Positions 32,106 to 42,518 of a DNA stretch of 64,000 bases are shown in pieces. Every line of letters begins with the position of its first letter. The stretch's first letter is position 1. Both the position numbers and the translations under genes were made by a program. Source of the DNA: Fragilariopsis cylindrus CCMP1102 (taxonomy: Eukaryota; Bacillariophyta; Bacillariophyceae; Bacillariales; Bacillariaceae); contig FMBT01000171.1 of the NCBI GenBank assembly GCA_900095095.1, forward strand, positions 1 through 64,000. Reading direction: 5' to 3'. The notes under the pieces are model-generated. The model did no database searches and was not told the origin of the DNA. It worked only from the letters and a program-made list of their open reading frames with translations.

Positions 32106-33788
32106 TTAATTCAATCTAGGTTTGACGGGTTTTGGAATTCCATTTTCATCCCATGGAAGTTCCATACCAGGAAGTGGCTCTAAATCGTCATACCAAACTG
32201 CCTTAGGATCATACTTAGCAAAGAATGGCCGGCCAATCCAATCTTCATCACGGCATTGAAGGAATCGTAACACAAATGCCTTATGTCCTAGAATTTCTTC
32301 AACACCAGTAACCTCAACCTTGCCTGGAGTGCACGACATAGAAGGTCCTCGGACGGTACGGATAAGTCCAGAACAATTGCGTATCGCATCACTATAAATA
32401 CGTTGAGCCTTTTCAAGGGGAACCTCAAAGAAATGTTGCGCACCCGTATCACGAGCCATGAACATATAATAGGGGATAATACCCATCTGAACCTCCTTTT
32501 TCCATTTTTCGGTCCATATGCTAGCATCATCGTTGATGCCTCTCATGATAGGAGATTGAGAACGAATGGTAGCGAATGCTTCCTTTTGGATCCGTTCAAT
32601 TGCATGTTCGACTTTCTTGGTAGAAAGTTCACGTGCGTGACCTAAATGAGCCATAACAGCAAGATGACGTCCACCTTCTTCTCGGACACGTCGCATCAAA
32701 TCAATAAGTTCATCTGCATCCTTATCGGTGGTAAATCGTTGGGGCCAGAATGTTAAGCTACGAGTTCCGATACGGACATTCTGTACGTGTGGTAAAAAAT
32801 TTGGATCGCACAATGGTTCTAGGTATTGTTCCAATGATCGTGTTTGCATAATCATTGGATCACCACCGGTCATTAAGATATCCGATACCTCCGAATGTTC
32901 TGCTAAGTAATCAAAGAGTGAAGTCGCTTCCTTTTGCGCAAACCTAAGTTCATCGTCACCAATAAATTGTGCCCAACGGAAACAGTATGTACAATACGCA
33001 TGACACGTTTGTGCAGCAGCGGGGAAGACCAATACCGTTTCAGAATATTTATGCTGAACACCTGTTAATGACGATTGAGTTTCCTCACTTTCCGATTTAG
33101 GTGCGTTCAATGTTTTTTGTCCAGCAGGATGCGGATTCAAATCGGTACGTATCTCACCTACAACCTCCATAAGAGCAACTGGATCACCGTCTGCTTTTGC
33201 CTTGATGAGTTTCTCACGATGTTCATTACTCAACATATCTAAGGTTGGAAAAACAAGACGATAAAATGGATCATCCTTAACTTTATCAGATCCAACGTCC
33301 CAATCGATAAGTTCATCAACAAAGTACGGAGATGCCTTGAATGGGAATATGAGACCAGATAGACGAATATCATCCAGATGTGGGATGATTTCTGGGTGTT
33401 TTTCTGCAATCTTATCAACAGCTTGAAGACTAATAGCCCTATACCGTTCATTGTTAGTAACTGGTGGTGGTTCTAATCCATTCATTCCAATCATATTACT
33501 CATTCCGTCAACGGACACGGCTTGAGATGACATCATTCGTTCATCGTCGACGCCGCCATTATTATTATTATTATCAGTGTTACTATTGTTGTTGATATTC
33601 ACTCCAGCGACATTATCTTTATCGGCAACGATTTCTCTCGGTCGTTCCAATACACCAAGAGCCGATGACGAGGTGCGACGGCGGGTGTTTGGAGTGAATG
33701 CATCGGAGAATCCGACAGTAGCACTTAATAGAAATGCACAAACAACATATTGACATCGAGACGAAGATAAGAATGAAGAGCTGACCAT
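32106..33788 (-). CDS. KamA-family radical SAM protein (lysine 2,3-aminomutase-like), plastid-targeted
   Basis: 560 aa, intact single exon. Presequence CQYVVCAFLLSATVGFS-DAF-TPNTRRR carries the Ala-Phe plastid motif. The radical SAM [4Fe-4S] ligands are in TCHAYCTYCFRWAQF (C-x3-C-x2-C). ILMTGGDPMIM is the GGDP SAM-binding motif; NVRIGTRSLTFWPQR and LAVMAHLGHARELS follow as in lysine 2,3-aminomutase and EpmB. The C-terminal RTVRGPSMSCTPGKVEV replaces the classical PLP-lysine region, so true lysine aminomutase activity is uncertain; a KamA-type mutase of unknown substrate is the safer call. The N-terminal region includes an Asn-rich spacer. Acting in the plastid is inferred from the presequence. 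Confidence 0.88.
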   Translation of the reverse strand: MVSSSFLSSSRCQYVVCAFLLSATVGFSDAFTPNTRRRTSSSALGVLERPREIVADKDNVAGVNINNNSNTDNNNNNGGVDDERMMSSQAVSVDGMSNMIGMNGLEPPPVTNNERYRAISLQAVDKIAEKHPEIIPHLDDIRLSGLIFPFKASPYFVDELIDWDVGSDKVKDDPFYRLVFPTLDMLSNEHREKLIKAKADGDPVALMEVVGEIRTDLNPHPAGQKTLNAPKSESEETQSSLTGVQHKYSETVLVFPAAAQTCHAYCTYCFRWAQFIGDDELRFAQKEATSLFDYLAEHSEVSDILMTGGDPMIMQTRSLEQYLEPLCDPNFLPHVQNVRIGTRSLTFWPQRFTTDKDADELIDLMRRVREEGGRHLAVMAHLGHARELSTKKVEHAIERIQKEAFATIRSQSPIMRGINDDASIWTEKWKKEVQMGIIPYYMFMARDTGAQHFFEVPLEKAQRIYSDAIRNCSGLIRTVRGPSMSCTPGKVEVTGVEEILGHKAFVLRFLQCRDEDWIGRPFFAKYDPKAVWYDDLEPLPGMELPWDENGIPKPVKPRLN

Positions 33789-34549
33789 GGTGCTAGCTTA
33801 AATAGAAGACACTGAACTGTGTATGATGTTATGGATTAAAATTGATAGTCGCAAATATGAGGTTTGTTTGAAATTATGAGAAGAATATCTGAGTGGTTAT
33901 CTAGCTAGTACATTGTTTGTACGACAGACTAACCATATCACCTGCAGATTTAGCAAGTCAGACGCGTTCCACTCGCAACTAAACTATGACGCACAATGAG
34001 GCCTCAATATATATGGCCTGCTATTTCCTATTTTAAAGCGACGAAACGTATCTTCGGTTTGTTTTTGATGTCTATCTGTGGATTGATAGCCAATCAAAAA
34101 AAAAAAAATATCATCATATTAAGTATTAGGGCGTGATTGAAAAGTAGCGTATTCTACTAAGTAGGGGGGGACAGGCTATGATGTGAAGAAGGACCTTTGA
34201 GAAAGACATTAAATCTCATTGTGGCTCAATAAACATTGTGTGATATTTTTCTGCTGACTGGATTTGCATTAATTTTACTGCTAGAATTCGCAGGAATCTT
34301 TTTTAATGATTTGTCCGTGATCCACTCTAGTCCCGTAAAGACGGATCTGCGAGCGACGTACGTACAAAAGTGCAGGAAAAAGGATCCAAGATTTTATCTT
34401 TTCGGCTATTTTCAAATTTCCCTCTTCCACGGAACGACAACAAGCCAACAACAACAACAACAACAAAACCGTCGAGAGAGAGAGCCAACAATTTCAAACA
34501 CAATACAAAGTAATATATGAGATCAGTGTGCGCCCCTATACTCATCAAG
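33789..34549. other. Divergent intergenic region
   Basis: No supported gene. Contains a CAACAACAA run near 34440-34470 within a short frame that has no domain. Confidence 0.35.
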
Positions 34550-35265
34550 ATGTTGCAACGATGATCGCTATCCGGTGTGCTATTACTATCGTCGTCCCCA
34601 TCATCGGTTGGGGTAAATGGACTTCAAATAACTATCGCGGGCGGTACGGGAAGACTAGGTAGATTACTTCTACCGAAATTATCAGATCATGATGTGACTG
34701 TTTTGACACGGAATTCATTTTAGCATCTGCACCTAATAAAGTTACGGAAGCTTTTGGTTATCTTGGTAAAGGTTTTTACAGAAACATCCATATGTTACAT
34801 TAAGAGATTGGGATGGTGGTGATCTGTTAGAGATTGTTGGACAAGACTTTATAGGATGGCAAGATGATACCTTACCAAATGCCGATATTCTCGTTCATTT
34901 ATGTGGTGGATATACAGAACAACGAGAAATGGTGACAGAACGGTTAGTTAGAGAATCTTTACGAATGAATCCAAGTGTTGTCCATGTTACTGTGAATCCA
35001 CTTGACGAAGAATCCCTAAAATTTCACCGGAATGGTTACACTCAAGACGAAAAGGATTAATGATTGTGAAAATATGGTTGAAAAAAATTGTAAGAATAGT
35101 CGTTGTTTACGATTAGAAGCCTTCCGAAACGAACAGGCAATCGAACAAATTTTTGATACCATCAAATCTTTGGATAATAATAAGAGAAAGAAGAAGAAGA
35201 AGAAGAAGAAAATAATAACGATGCTAAAATGCGGACTACTGGCTAATGTACGATCGGCTGACTAA
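34550..35265 (+). CDS. NAD(P)-binding Rossmann epimerase-like protein, frame-disrupted
   Basis: Reading across frames gives one protein: GLQITIAGGTGRLGRLLLPK (Rossmann G-x-x-G-x-x-G), DHDVTVLTRNS, SAPNKVTEAFGYLGKGF, YVTLRDWDGGDLLEIVGQDF, LPNADILVHLCGGYTEQREM, NPSVVHVTVNPLDEESL, then LRLEAFRNEQAIEQIFDTI and a Lys-rich tail to a stop at 35263-35265. Start candidates are ATG 34550 or 34561, either giving a hydrophobic leader. About four or five one-base changes are needed (near 34720, 34775, 35030, 35085). The layout resembles the TIGR01777/SDR39U1-like epimerase group, but catalytic residues cannot be placed. Third-codon-position pattern is preserved through the frames, favouring a recent break or sequence error over an old pseudogene. 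Confidence 0.6.
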
Positions 35266-36644
35266 TAATAATGAATGCTACTTTAAAGTATACCAGGCGT
35301 TTTACCTTTCACAGCATTATTCTCTATCTACAATGGCATGATCGTAGTACAAGATACGTTTTGGTGCAGATGTTTTATCACGTTGATGTGTTGCTTTTCG
35401 GCTTCTTTATTGATTCCTTTAACGTAGATGACTTCATTAACCTTGGATTAAAGGTGGTAATTTTATCATAGGAGATTTTTTTCCTGCCATGATTGCCATG
35501 CATGATGATTGGGTCATTTGATTATTTTGAGCGGCTTGATTGATTATTAGAACAATGATTATGTTAGACTGCTTTTAATTTAGCGCAGCAAGGTTTTAAT
35601 TTTTCTGTTGAGTAGCTCATTGGTCAAGATAATAGCAATAGAGTTCTTGGTTGCATGCTTGTTGGCTGGTGAAGTGTATCTATTTGATATCATCTCTCTA
35701 TTCCTAATAGATTTTTCTAGAAAGCTTTACTATTCCTTAGTTGGATGCTTAATATACAGAGGTTAGTGGAGTTGCAATTTTTGAAGAAACTACAACAATC
35801 CATAAGAAATTATGGAGGACATGTTTAACAAAGTATATCTAAAGAGAAGGGCATTGTGAACTCAACTACAGTAATCATCACTTTTAAGAGTGATGATGAG
35901 CGTTGCATTGCCAAGTGTTTTGCTAAAAAGTGCTACATATGTCTCAGATGTTGCTAGGACTAATGTGAGTATGTGTATTACTAATATCTTGCACATAGAC
36001 TTAGACACACTACACACACTAATGTGTACAATTACTATTGGCTTTATTGTTGTTGCCATCAAATAATGTCTTCAATGAGACATCATAAAAACAACAATTA
36101 TAATTAGGCGTCCCGACATCATGAATGGGGATTTGTTCGAACAAAAGGAATGCATTTTTGTACTGCTACCGGCTTTTATGGTGTGTGCGTACGTAACAGC
36201 ACAGCCAAGTACGACTTACGAGGTCGAAACACCCACACGTTATTACTAAAGGAAAAAGAGCACGACTGAGTACGCGTGTGACAGTAGCAAGCACCGGCGG
36301 GTCTGTGTCGACTAACATTCGAACATAAAAGCCTAACATCTCTGTTTTAGAAACTTTCTAAAACAGAGGAGTTAGGCAAAATGAAAAAATGGATTTGTCA
36401 TTTAAACAACTAAACACATACCGTACATACCGTGTTGCAATAGCAAGCCAAGTCCATCTTCCATCGATATCGGTACACACGACAAATAATAGTCAAAAAA
36501 TCGGAACGTACTGGTGTGTGTGTGTGTGCAACGCTACCGCATTGTCTTCTATTTTATACCCATCTTTATTTATAAAGTAAGTCTACTGTAGTCGGCGTCG
36601 AGTCAGTCATTTTTTTCCCAAATAAATAATTATATAATATTAGA
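35266..36644. other. Intergenic, about 1.4 kb
   Basis: No supported gene. Holds a strong hairpin at 36331-36377 and short GTGTGT runs near 36514. Confidence 0.4.
36331..36377. repeat. Perfect-type hairpin, 47 nt
   Basis: GCCTAAC-AT-CTCTGTTTTAGAAA and its inverse TTTCTAAAACAGAG-GA-GTTAGGC face each other across almost no loop, with only a two-base internal mismatch. It lies ~270 bp upstream of the AGC kinase start. It could be a MITE remnant, a cruciform-forming site or a small RNA precursor. Confidence 0.6.
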
Positions 36645-39437
36645 ATGGGAAACGAAGGTTCTCTTCCGTCGAGCGATGAATCGGAGGGATGGAATATAAT
36701 CCCTCTACATTATCTCCCAGTGCCGTTGGTGGTCATTCTCGTAGCAGCAATAACAATACAAATAACAATGATCCTCGAGCTATGGTGAGTGGAAATAGTA
36801 TAGTTGACGCCGGCGTAATACCGGTAGGCGTTGGCGTTGGTGGCACTCAACAGCATCAAGGTAATAGTAGATCATCGGGAGGAGGAGGAGAACGATCGAA
36901 TGGAAGTAGTGGTGGTGGACATCATGGAGGAAGACTGAAGGGTAGTGTTTTTACGCGTAGGAGTCATGCCCATAACCAAAACTCGACCGGTATAGAACGA
37001 ACAAATCAACAACAACAACAACAACAATCTCCCGCAGAATCTGGGGCCTCTTATCCCCCGTCACAGTCGAGCGCGAATTCGTCATCGTCGGGTTTATCAG
37101 CATATCATACACCTATTCCGTCAATGGCAGGAGAAGAATTAGCATATATAAATCCCGGAAATATCACCACTCAACATCCTTATCAGAATACTAATAATAT
37201 GAATGCACATCAACAACAACAGATGTACGCACAACAACAGCAGCAATATCAACAGCAGCAACAACAGCAACAGCAACATTATTACAATAATAATACCGTA
37301 CCGATAAATAATAACCTGTCCGGTGCAACTTCTTCTAATACAACAACAACAACCAAAAAGACAATACCGGGACAACGTGCGGGTTCTGCAATCCTTAAAA
37401 GTATGCGAAATTTAAATATTGGTTCTGCCATGCATCGGATCGGTGGTGGTGGTGGTGGTGGTAGTAATGCTCGTAGTCCAGTTACTAGCCCCAGTCGAGG
37501 CAGTAGTAAACGACAGCAGCAGCAGCAGCAGCAACAACAAAACCGGCAACAGCAGCAACAAGTTAATGATTGGGAAACTAGATGGGATGAAGATTCAGAA
37601 GATGACGATGACGAGGATGATCAGCATAACGAAGTTAATAATATAAATCAATCGAAAAGTCATCCATCACATAATCAACAACAACAACAACAAAATCAGC
37701 ATCGGTCAACGACGTTACCACCAACACAACACACTTCCAATACTATAACTAATAATCATATCCACAACAACACACTGTTACGACCTGAGTTGCGTCCTCC
37801 CGAAATGGATTCTGGTTATACGGCTGCCGCAGCAGTTGCAGTGGCCAATATTAATATGACACCGACGACGCAGCAGCAACAACTTCAGCATCATCTAGCA
37901 TACCCACCAGGTCAACCGACGACGACAACAACAAAAATAGCGACACCTGATCCACCAATACAACAACAGCAACAACAAACACAAACACAACATGTCATCA
38001 ATGATGATGACGATGAAGTTGAGTGGGATACAGGGATTGGCGTCAGTGATGCTGATATTGTTGCCAGTGATGGTGACGGTACAGACCTTGATGATACTAG
38101 ACCCAACGTACAACAATTTTCACCTTTACTTCGAGTGCTTGGAAAGGGATCATTTGGAAAGGTGCGTTTACTTACTATTATTTTCTATTACAATGATTGC
38201 AATTCGTTATTGAAAAGCAATAATGCTATGTTACTACTATTCCCGGCTCTTATGTATCGTTTCTGACACAATATGCATGGATTTGTTTGTCTCCTTTTTC
38301 TGTATATTTTAGGTTGTATTAGTTCAGAAAAGTGTAGGAAGAGAACAAGGTGTTTTATTTGCAATGAAAATACTGAAAAAATCACATTTAGTCCGACGAC
38401 GACAAATTGAACGTACCCGAACGGAACGAAAAGTATTATCGGCTGTGAATCATCCATTTATTATGAAATTACATTATGCATTCCAGTCACCTGACAAATT
38501 ATATTTAGTGTTAGATTATTGTCCCGGTGGAGAACTATTCTTTCATTTGTCACGATTTCGACGTTTTCCGGAACGTGTTGCTCGATTTTATGCAGCAGAA
38601 TTGTTATTAGCGTTAGGACATTTGCATAAACGGGGTATAATATACAGAGATTTGAAACCGGAAAATGTTCTGTTGGATGCTGATGGCCATGTGAAACTTG
38701 GTGACTTTGGTCTAGCTAAAGCTGGTATCCGTCATGCGTATGAGGGTGCAACCTCTATGTGTGGTACACCGGAATATATGGCCCCGGAAGTATTAGCGCA
38801 ACAGGGACATGGATTCTGCGTCGATTATTGGGGTCTTGGTATGTTGACGTATGAAATGATGACCGGGTTACCACCGTGGTACACAACAGATAGAGCGAAA
38901 CTCTTTCGGAGATTACGCAGTGCACCATTGGATATACCTCCATACTTTTCTGCTCAATCTGCATCATTTACAAGCGCATTGTTAGAACGAAATCCAAGAA
39001 GGAGATTGGGTGTAACCGGGATACGTGCCGCAATGGAAAATGATTTTTTCAAAAGTATCAGTTGGAGAGCTCTATACGGACGCCGTGTGGAAGCACCCAT
39101 CAGACCATGTGAGGGGTGGTCGCCTCCAGCTGGTGGTGATGAAAACGAACAAACGTCATCGTCGCAACAGCAGTCTTCTCAAGTTAACAATGTCCCTACA
39201 GACTTGGATGCGGCAACGGCTAATTTTGATAATCAATTTACACGAATGCCTGTAGAAACGGACGATAAAGGAAACGACGACAATGAGGACTTGGAAGAAT
39301 TACACGAAGATACCTTTGTTGGATTTACGTTTGACGATGACGACCGTGATGCGGCTGAGGCCGCCCATCAACAAAAGCAACAGAATTCTAGACAAAGGAC
39401 TCAACATATCGCTCGGGAAGGACACCATATAGACTAG
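36645..39437 (+). CDS. AGC-family Ser/Thr protein kinase with long Gln-rich N-terminus, two exons
   Basis: ATG 36645 gives MGNEGSLPSSDESEG: Gly-2 and Ser-6 fit an N-myristoylation signal. A one-base frame change near 36690 leads to MEYNPSTLSPSAVGG and ~460 residues rich in Gln, Asn and Ser. Exon 1 ends 38161, intron 38162-38312 (151 nt) splits the Gly-rich loop (VLGKGSFGK|VVLVQKS). Kinase motifs: FAMKILKKS (Lys), YRDLKPENVLLD (catalytic loop), LGDFGLAKAG, MCGTPEYMAPEV (activation loop with PDK1-type Thr/Ser) and DYWGLGMLTYEM. The C-terminal FVGFTFDDDD matches the AGC hydrophobic motif F-x-x-F-T/S-F, as in S6K/SGK-like kinases. Regulation by PDK1 and TORC-type kinases is inferred from family knowledge; substrate unknown. 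Confidence 0.9.
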
Positions 39438-40506
39438 CTACTAATATATAAGTTGGTGGTCATTGCCACAACATAGTAACGATGAAAAATGAAGGATATC
39501 TTCCTATATACTATATGTTTGTTCTGGTATTGATGTGTAGTACTAGTACGTAGGTAGATGAATTTTGAGCCAATTCATATTGTTTTGCTTTGTCTTCGGC
39601 CTTCCAAACTAAAGATCGATTTTTTTCTATCATTGTGGTAATCCTGAGCGTCCTACAATGCACGTAATACATATTGAATACACGCATTTCATTTACTCTG
39701 TGTTTATCTTATAGCCTTTTGCTGAATATAACATTTGTTGCCGTTGTGTTTTGCACAGTAAGAATTGCGACATCGGTCTGGATCCTTTCGCTGTTGAATT
39801 TTCTTCCTTCGCAGTATTGCTCAGTGTATCACATCCCAACAAGACCGACGATCTTTGAACTTGTCGTATTTGTCCGAAGGTTGATAGAATCATCCATTGC
39901 CCTATGGTACCGGTCACGACTAACATCTGCAAATTTCCATCAAGAATGGAAGTGAGTGAGACATTTCTATGTCTGGGTTTCAATTCTACAAAAGAATATT
40001 CTGTCAAAACTGCCCCTCGAAAACTCGGTCTATTGAGGAAAACAATACAACCTTCGTGCCGCTTGTTGTTTTTCGTTTCCGTCATTGCTGACGGAAATGG
40101 ACATTCCAACTCTTGCGATTGCGCGTACTTGAAATGGTGAACCCATCTATTGTCAAACTAATTGTTAGTATCTAGAATTTACTACTCTAATGTAGTGTTG
40201 AAATAAACTGAATTTAGTTTTAAGAGCTTTCTCTTTGTACATTCGCTGAATTAAATATTTTTTATTTTTGGCAGTACAAACGACAGGAGAAAAGCCGTTT
40301 CATCGCCATCGTCGTTGCTGCGTAGTTATCTGTCGTGATGCGCGAGGAAGCAGCAGCAGAATCTGAAAACGATGATGATACATTATTTATTCATTGATCA
40401 GTTGATAAATTTGTTCTTCGTTCGAGAAGATAAAGGAGAGAAAAGGATTTCCATGGCCGTTGTTTCGTGTATTGATTGATTGATTGATTATATGTCACGC
40501 TTCTTA
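39438..40506. other. Intergenic between convergent genes
   Basis: No domain-bearing frame. A 138-codon minus-strand frame (39693-40109) and a plus-strand one opposite were considered and not accepted. Confidence 0.35.
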
Positions 40507-41800
40507 CTACCGCCGCCCCATTATGTCCTCCAGCTTCCCCGTGGCTAGCAACACGAGCCATGTCACACCCACCAGAAGGCTCATGGAGGCTGAAACACAA
40601 CGGATCCAGAACTCCACGATCACCAAGGAGGATACTTCCAAATCGTCGCGATCGTCGTCGTCGTCGCTGTTTTTCTCGCTTGTGGTGGTTGTGGTTAGGA
40701 TTCTGGAGCTCCGTTCTTTTTTGTTATTGTGAGGCTTGGAAGAAATGCACCGCGCCAGAGAAGTTGTAAAGGTTCCGTATGCAGACGAAAAGGTCCCCAT
40801 CGTGATGATAGAAGTGGTGCAAAAACTTAACAAATAGCAGATCGCTAGCCGAGGGTCGTGGAGCTGGATGGCGGGGACGACCCCCAGGACACCCCCCGGA
40901 CCCGCCAGGCCGTGAAAGATCCCCGCACAGCATGCCAGAAAGGAGCTGTTGGAGTGGTCGTGATTGTGGCTGTGACGATGATTATTATTATTGAAGCCAT
41001 CGCCGCCGGAAGCTTCGTTGGTGTTTGCGGTTTCCTCCGTGGACACAGTCCCGAACATGACCTGGATGTTGTACCGAAATTCTTCCAAATCATCATCGGG
41101 TTCTGTGTAGTCTTGGCGGCGGTGGGGACCACTCGAATCACCACCGTATCCGTCGTCACTATGGCTGTCGATTTCCGTGGCCTCCACCTCGAGGGGCCTC
41201 AGCTTGTTGATGTTGTTGTTGTTGTTGCTTATGGGATCATTCACAAAAACATCGTCGCCCTCGCCGGTGTTTTCGTTGCTGCTGCTGCTGCTGCTCCTAT
41301 CGACTACGGTATACACGTTATAGCGGATCTTGCGGGCCTCATAAATGCCGTAGAATCCAAGCGTAAGCATGAAGATCCCCACAAAGGATTCGAACAAATG
41401 CGTAACCGCATCGGGAATCTCCAGCCTCTTGCCATCGCTATCGTCGCTTTCGTTATCGTCGTGGTTGTTCTGCAGGACATCTTTCATAATAAAAAAGCCT
41501 CCCACCAGCATCAATCCCGTGCTGTGCCCGATTCCCCATCGGGCACCGAGTCCGAAAAGGTAACACTTCGAGACAGAAGACGAGGACGACGATAGGGTGG
41601 CAAGCGCCTGCGTGTGGTTGTGAAGGAAGTGGCAGTGTTGAGATTCAAATGGAACAAACGAAAAAGGAAAAACGAGACAAACGAAGCAGAAGCAATGGTA
41701 GCGAAGATATCTTACTTACAGATAGATGGTCAGGACCCGTCAGCACGTGCACGACGCCCATGGCGATTCCCGTCCAAACGAGATGGATTGCTGTCGCCAT
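40507..41800 (-). CDS. NicO/UreH-type nickel-cobalt transporter-like membrane protein, two exons
   Basis: Exon 1 is 41720-41800: MATAIHLVWTGIAMGVVHVL-TGPDHLS, ending at GTAAGT; intron 41608-41719 (112 nt); exon 2 40507-41607 begins ALATLS. The split motif HVLTGPDHLSALATLS, then LFGLGARWGIGHSTGLMLVG and CAGIFHGLAGPGGVLGVVPA are the family's conserved metal-site helices (H-x4-DH and GHS). A hydrophilic loop with His-rich NNNNHRHSHNHDHSNSS could bind metal. Related plant proteins are annotated as high-affinity nickel transport family or UreH-like; the real substrate in this organism is unknown. Codons are markedly GC-rich and the gene has no frame break, unlike many neighbours. The acidic low-complexity loops are typical of the window's host proteins. 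Confidence 0.85.
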
Positions 41801-42518
41801 CGTTTAGTGTTCATTCACAAAATCTTGCTCTTGTGGTTCTGGTTGTTTGTATTTATTATTAGGTGAATGATTGTTGCAGGTTTTTGTCGAAAGGGAAGTA
41901 CGAGTACGCACTAGTAGTGTGAAGTTGAAGGGGTTCCTTCCATGTAGTGTTTGTAGTATCATCTATGTTTTCTCTCCCTTCTAAAGAAAAATAGATATTT
42001 TAATGAAAGCGTTTTCGAGAATTCAATCATCTTCGAATCTCTACTAACTAGTCCCGTGGGACCTAACTTCGACAAGATCGATAGTCTTAACTAAAAGAAA
42101 GGTACGGGGATAAATAATTTTATCCTGCAGTTTTCTGAAGAGAAAGCGAACGCAAAGTTGCCAAAACAATGGGTGTGTCTTTGTTCGGGATAAAAAAATC
42201 GCTGGTATTTTCATAATACTAAAGATGGAAGTACAAAGTGGAAGTGGCCAAACGTTTAATTTTTCAGGATTAGACTGAGATGGAAAACCATAAAGAAAAA
42301 TAGTAGAGAAAACAATTATTCACGTTTCACGTTGTTTTCTTTTCATGTAGATTTTTAATTCGATTCATTCATTCATTCATTCGGTTCAGGTATACAATTC
42401 CTTTATCTGATCTATCATTTCGTTTAATCGATTTATTCGGTTCAACAGATTTATTGCTCTACATATTAACTCCAGGCTGGTATCATTTCAAATTACTGTT
42501 CATGAAGTATATTCATGC
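41801..42518. other. Intergenic with left 34-bp repeat
   Basis: Contains the first copy of the 34-bp direct repeat (42030-42063) and an ATTC tetranucleotide run near 42360-42383. No gene. Confidence 0.4.
42030..42063 (+). repeat. 34-bp direct repeat, left copy
   Basis: Begins TCTTCGAATCTCTACTAACT and ends GTCCCGTGGGACC. Identical to 46376-46409; the two copies bracket the ABC transporter gene. The 3' part is nearly palindromic (GTCCCGTGGGAC). Confidence 0.9.

Noticed and set aside
39693-40109. 138-codon minus-strand frame and an opposite plus-strand frame
   Set aside because: Neither shows a domain, a convincing codon pattern or a presequence; left unannotated.
40858-41595. 245-codon plus-strand frame
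   Set aside because: Antisense of the NicO-type transporter, whose family motifs and splice sites are clear on the minus strand.
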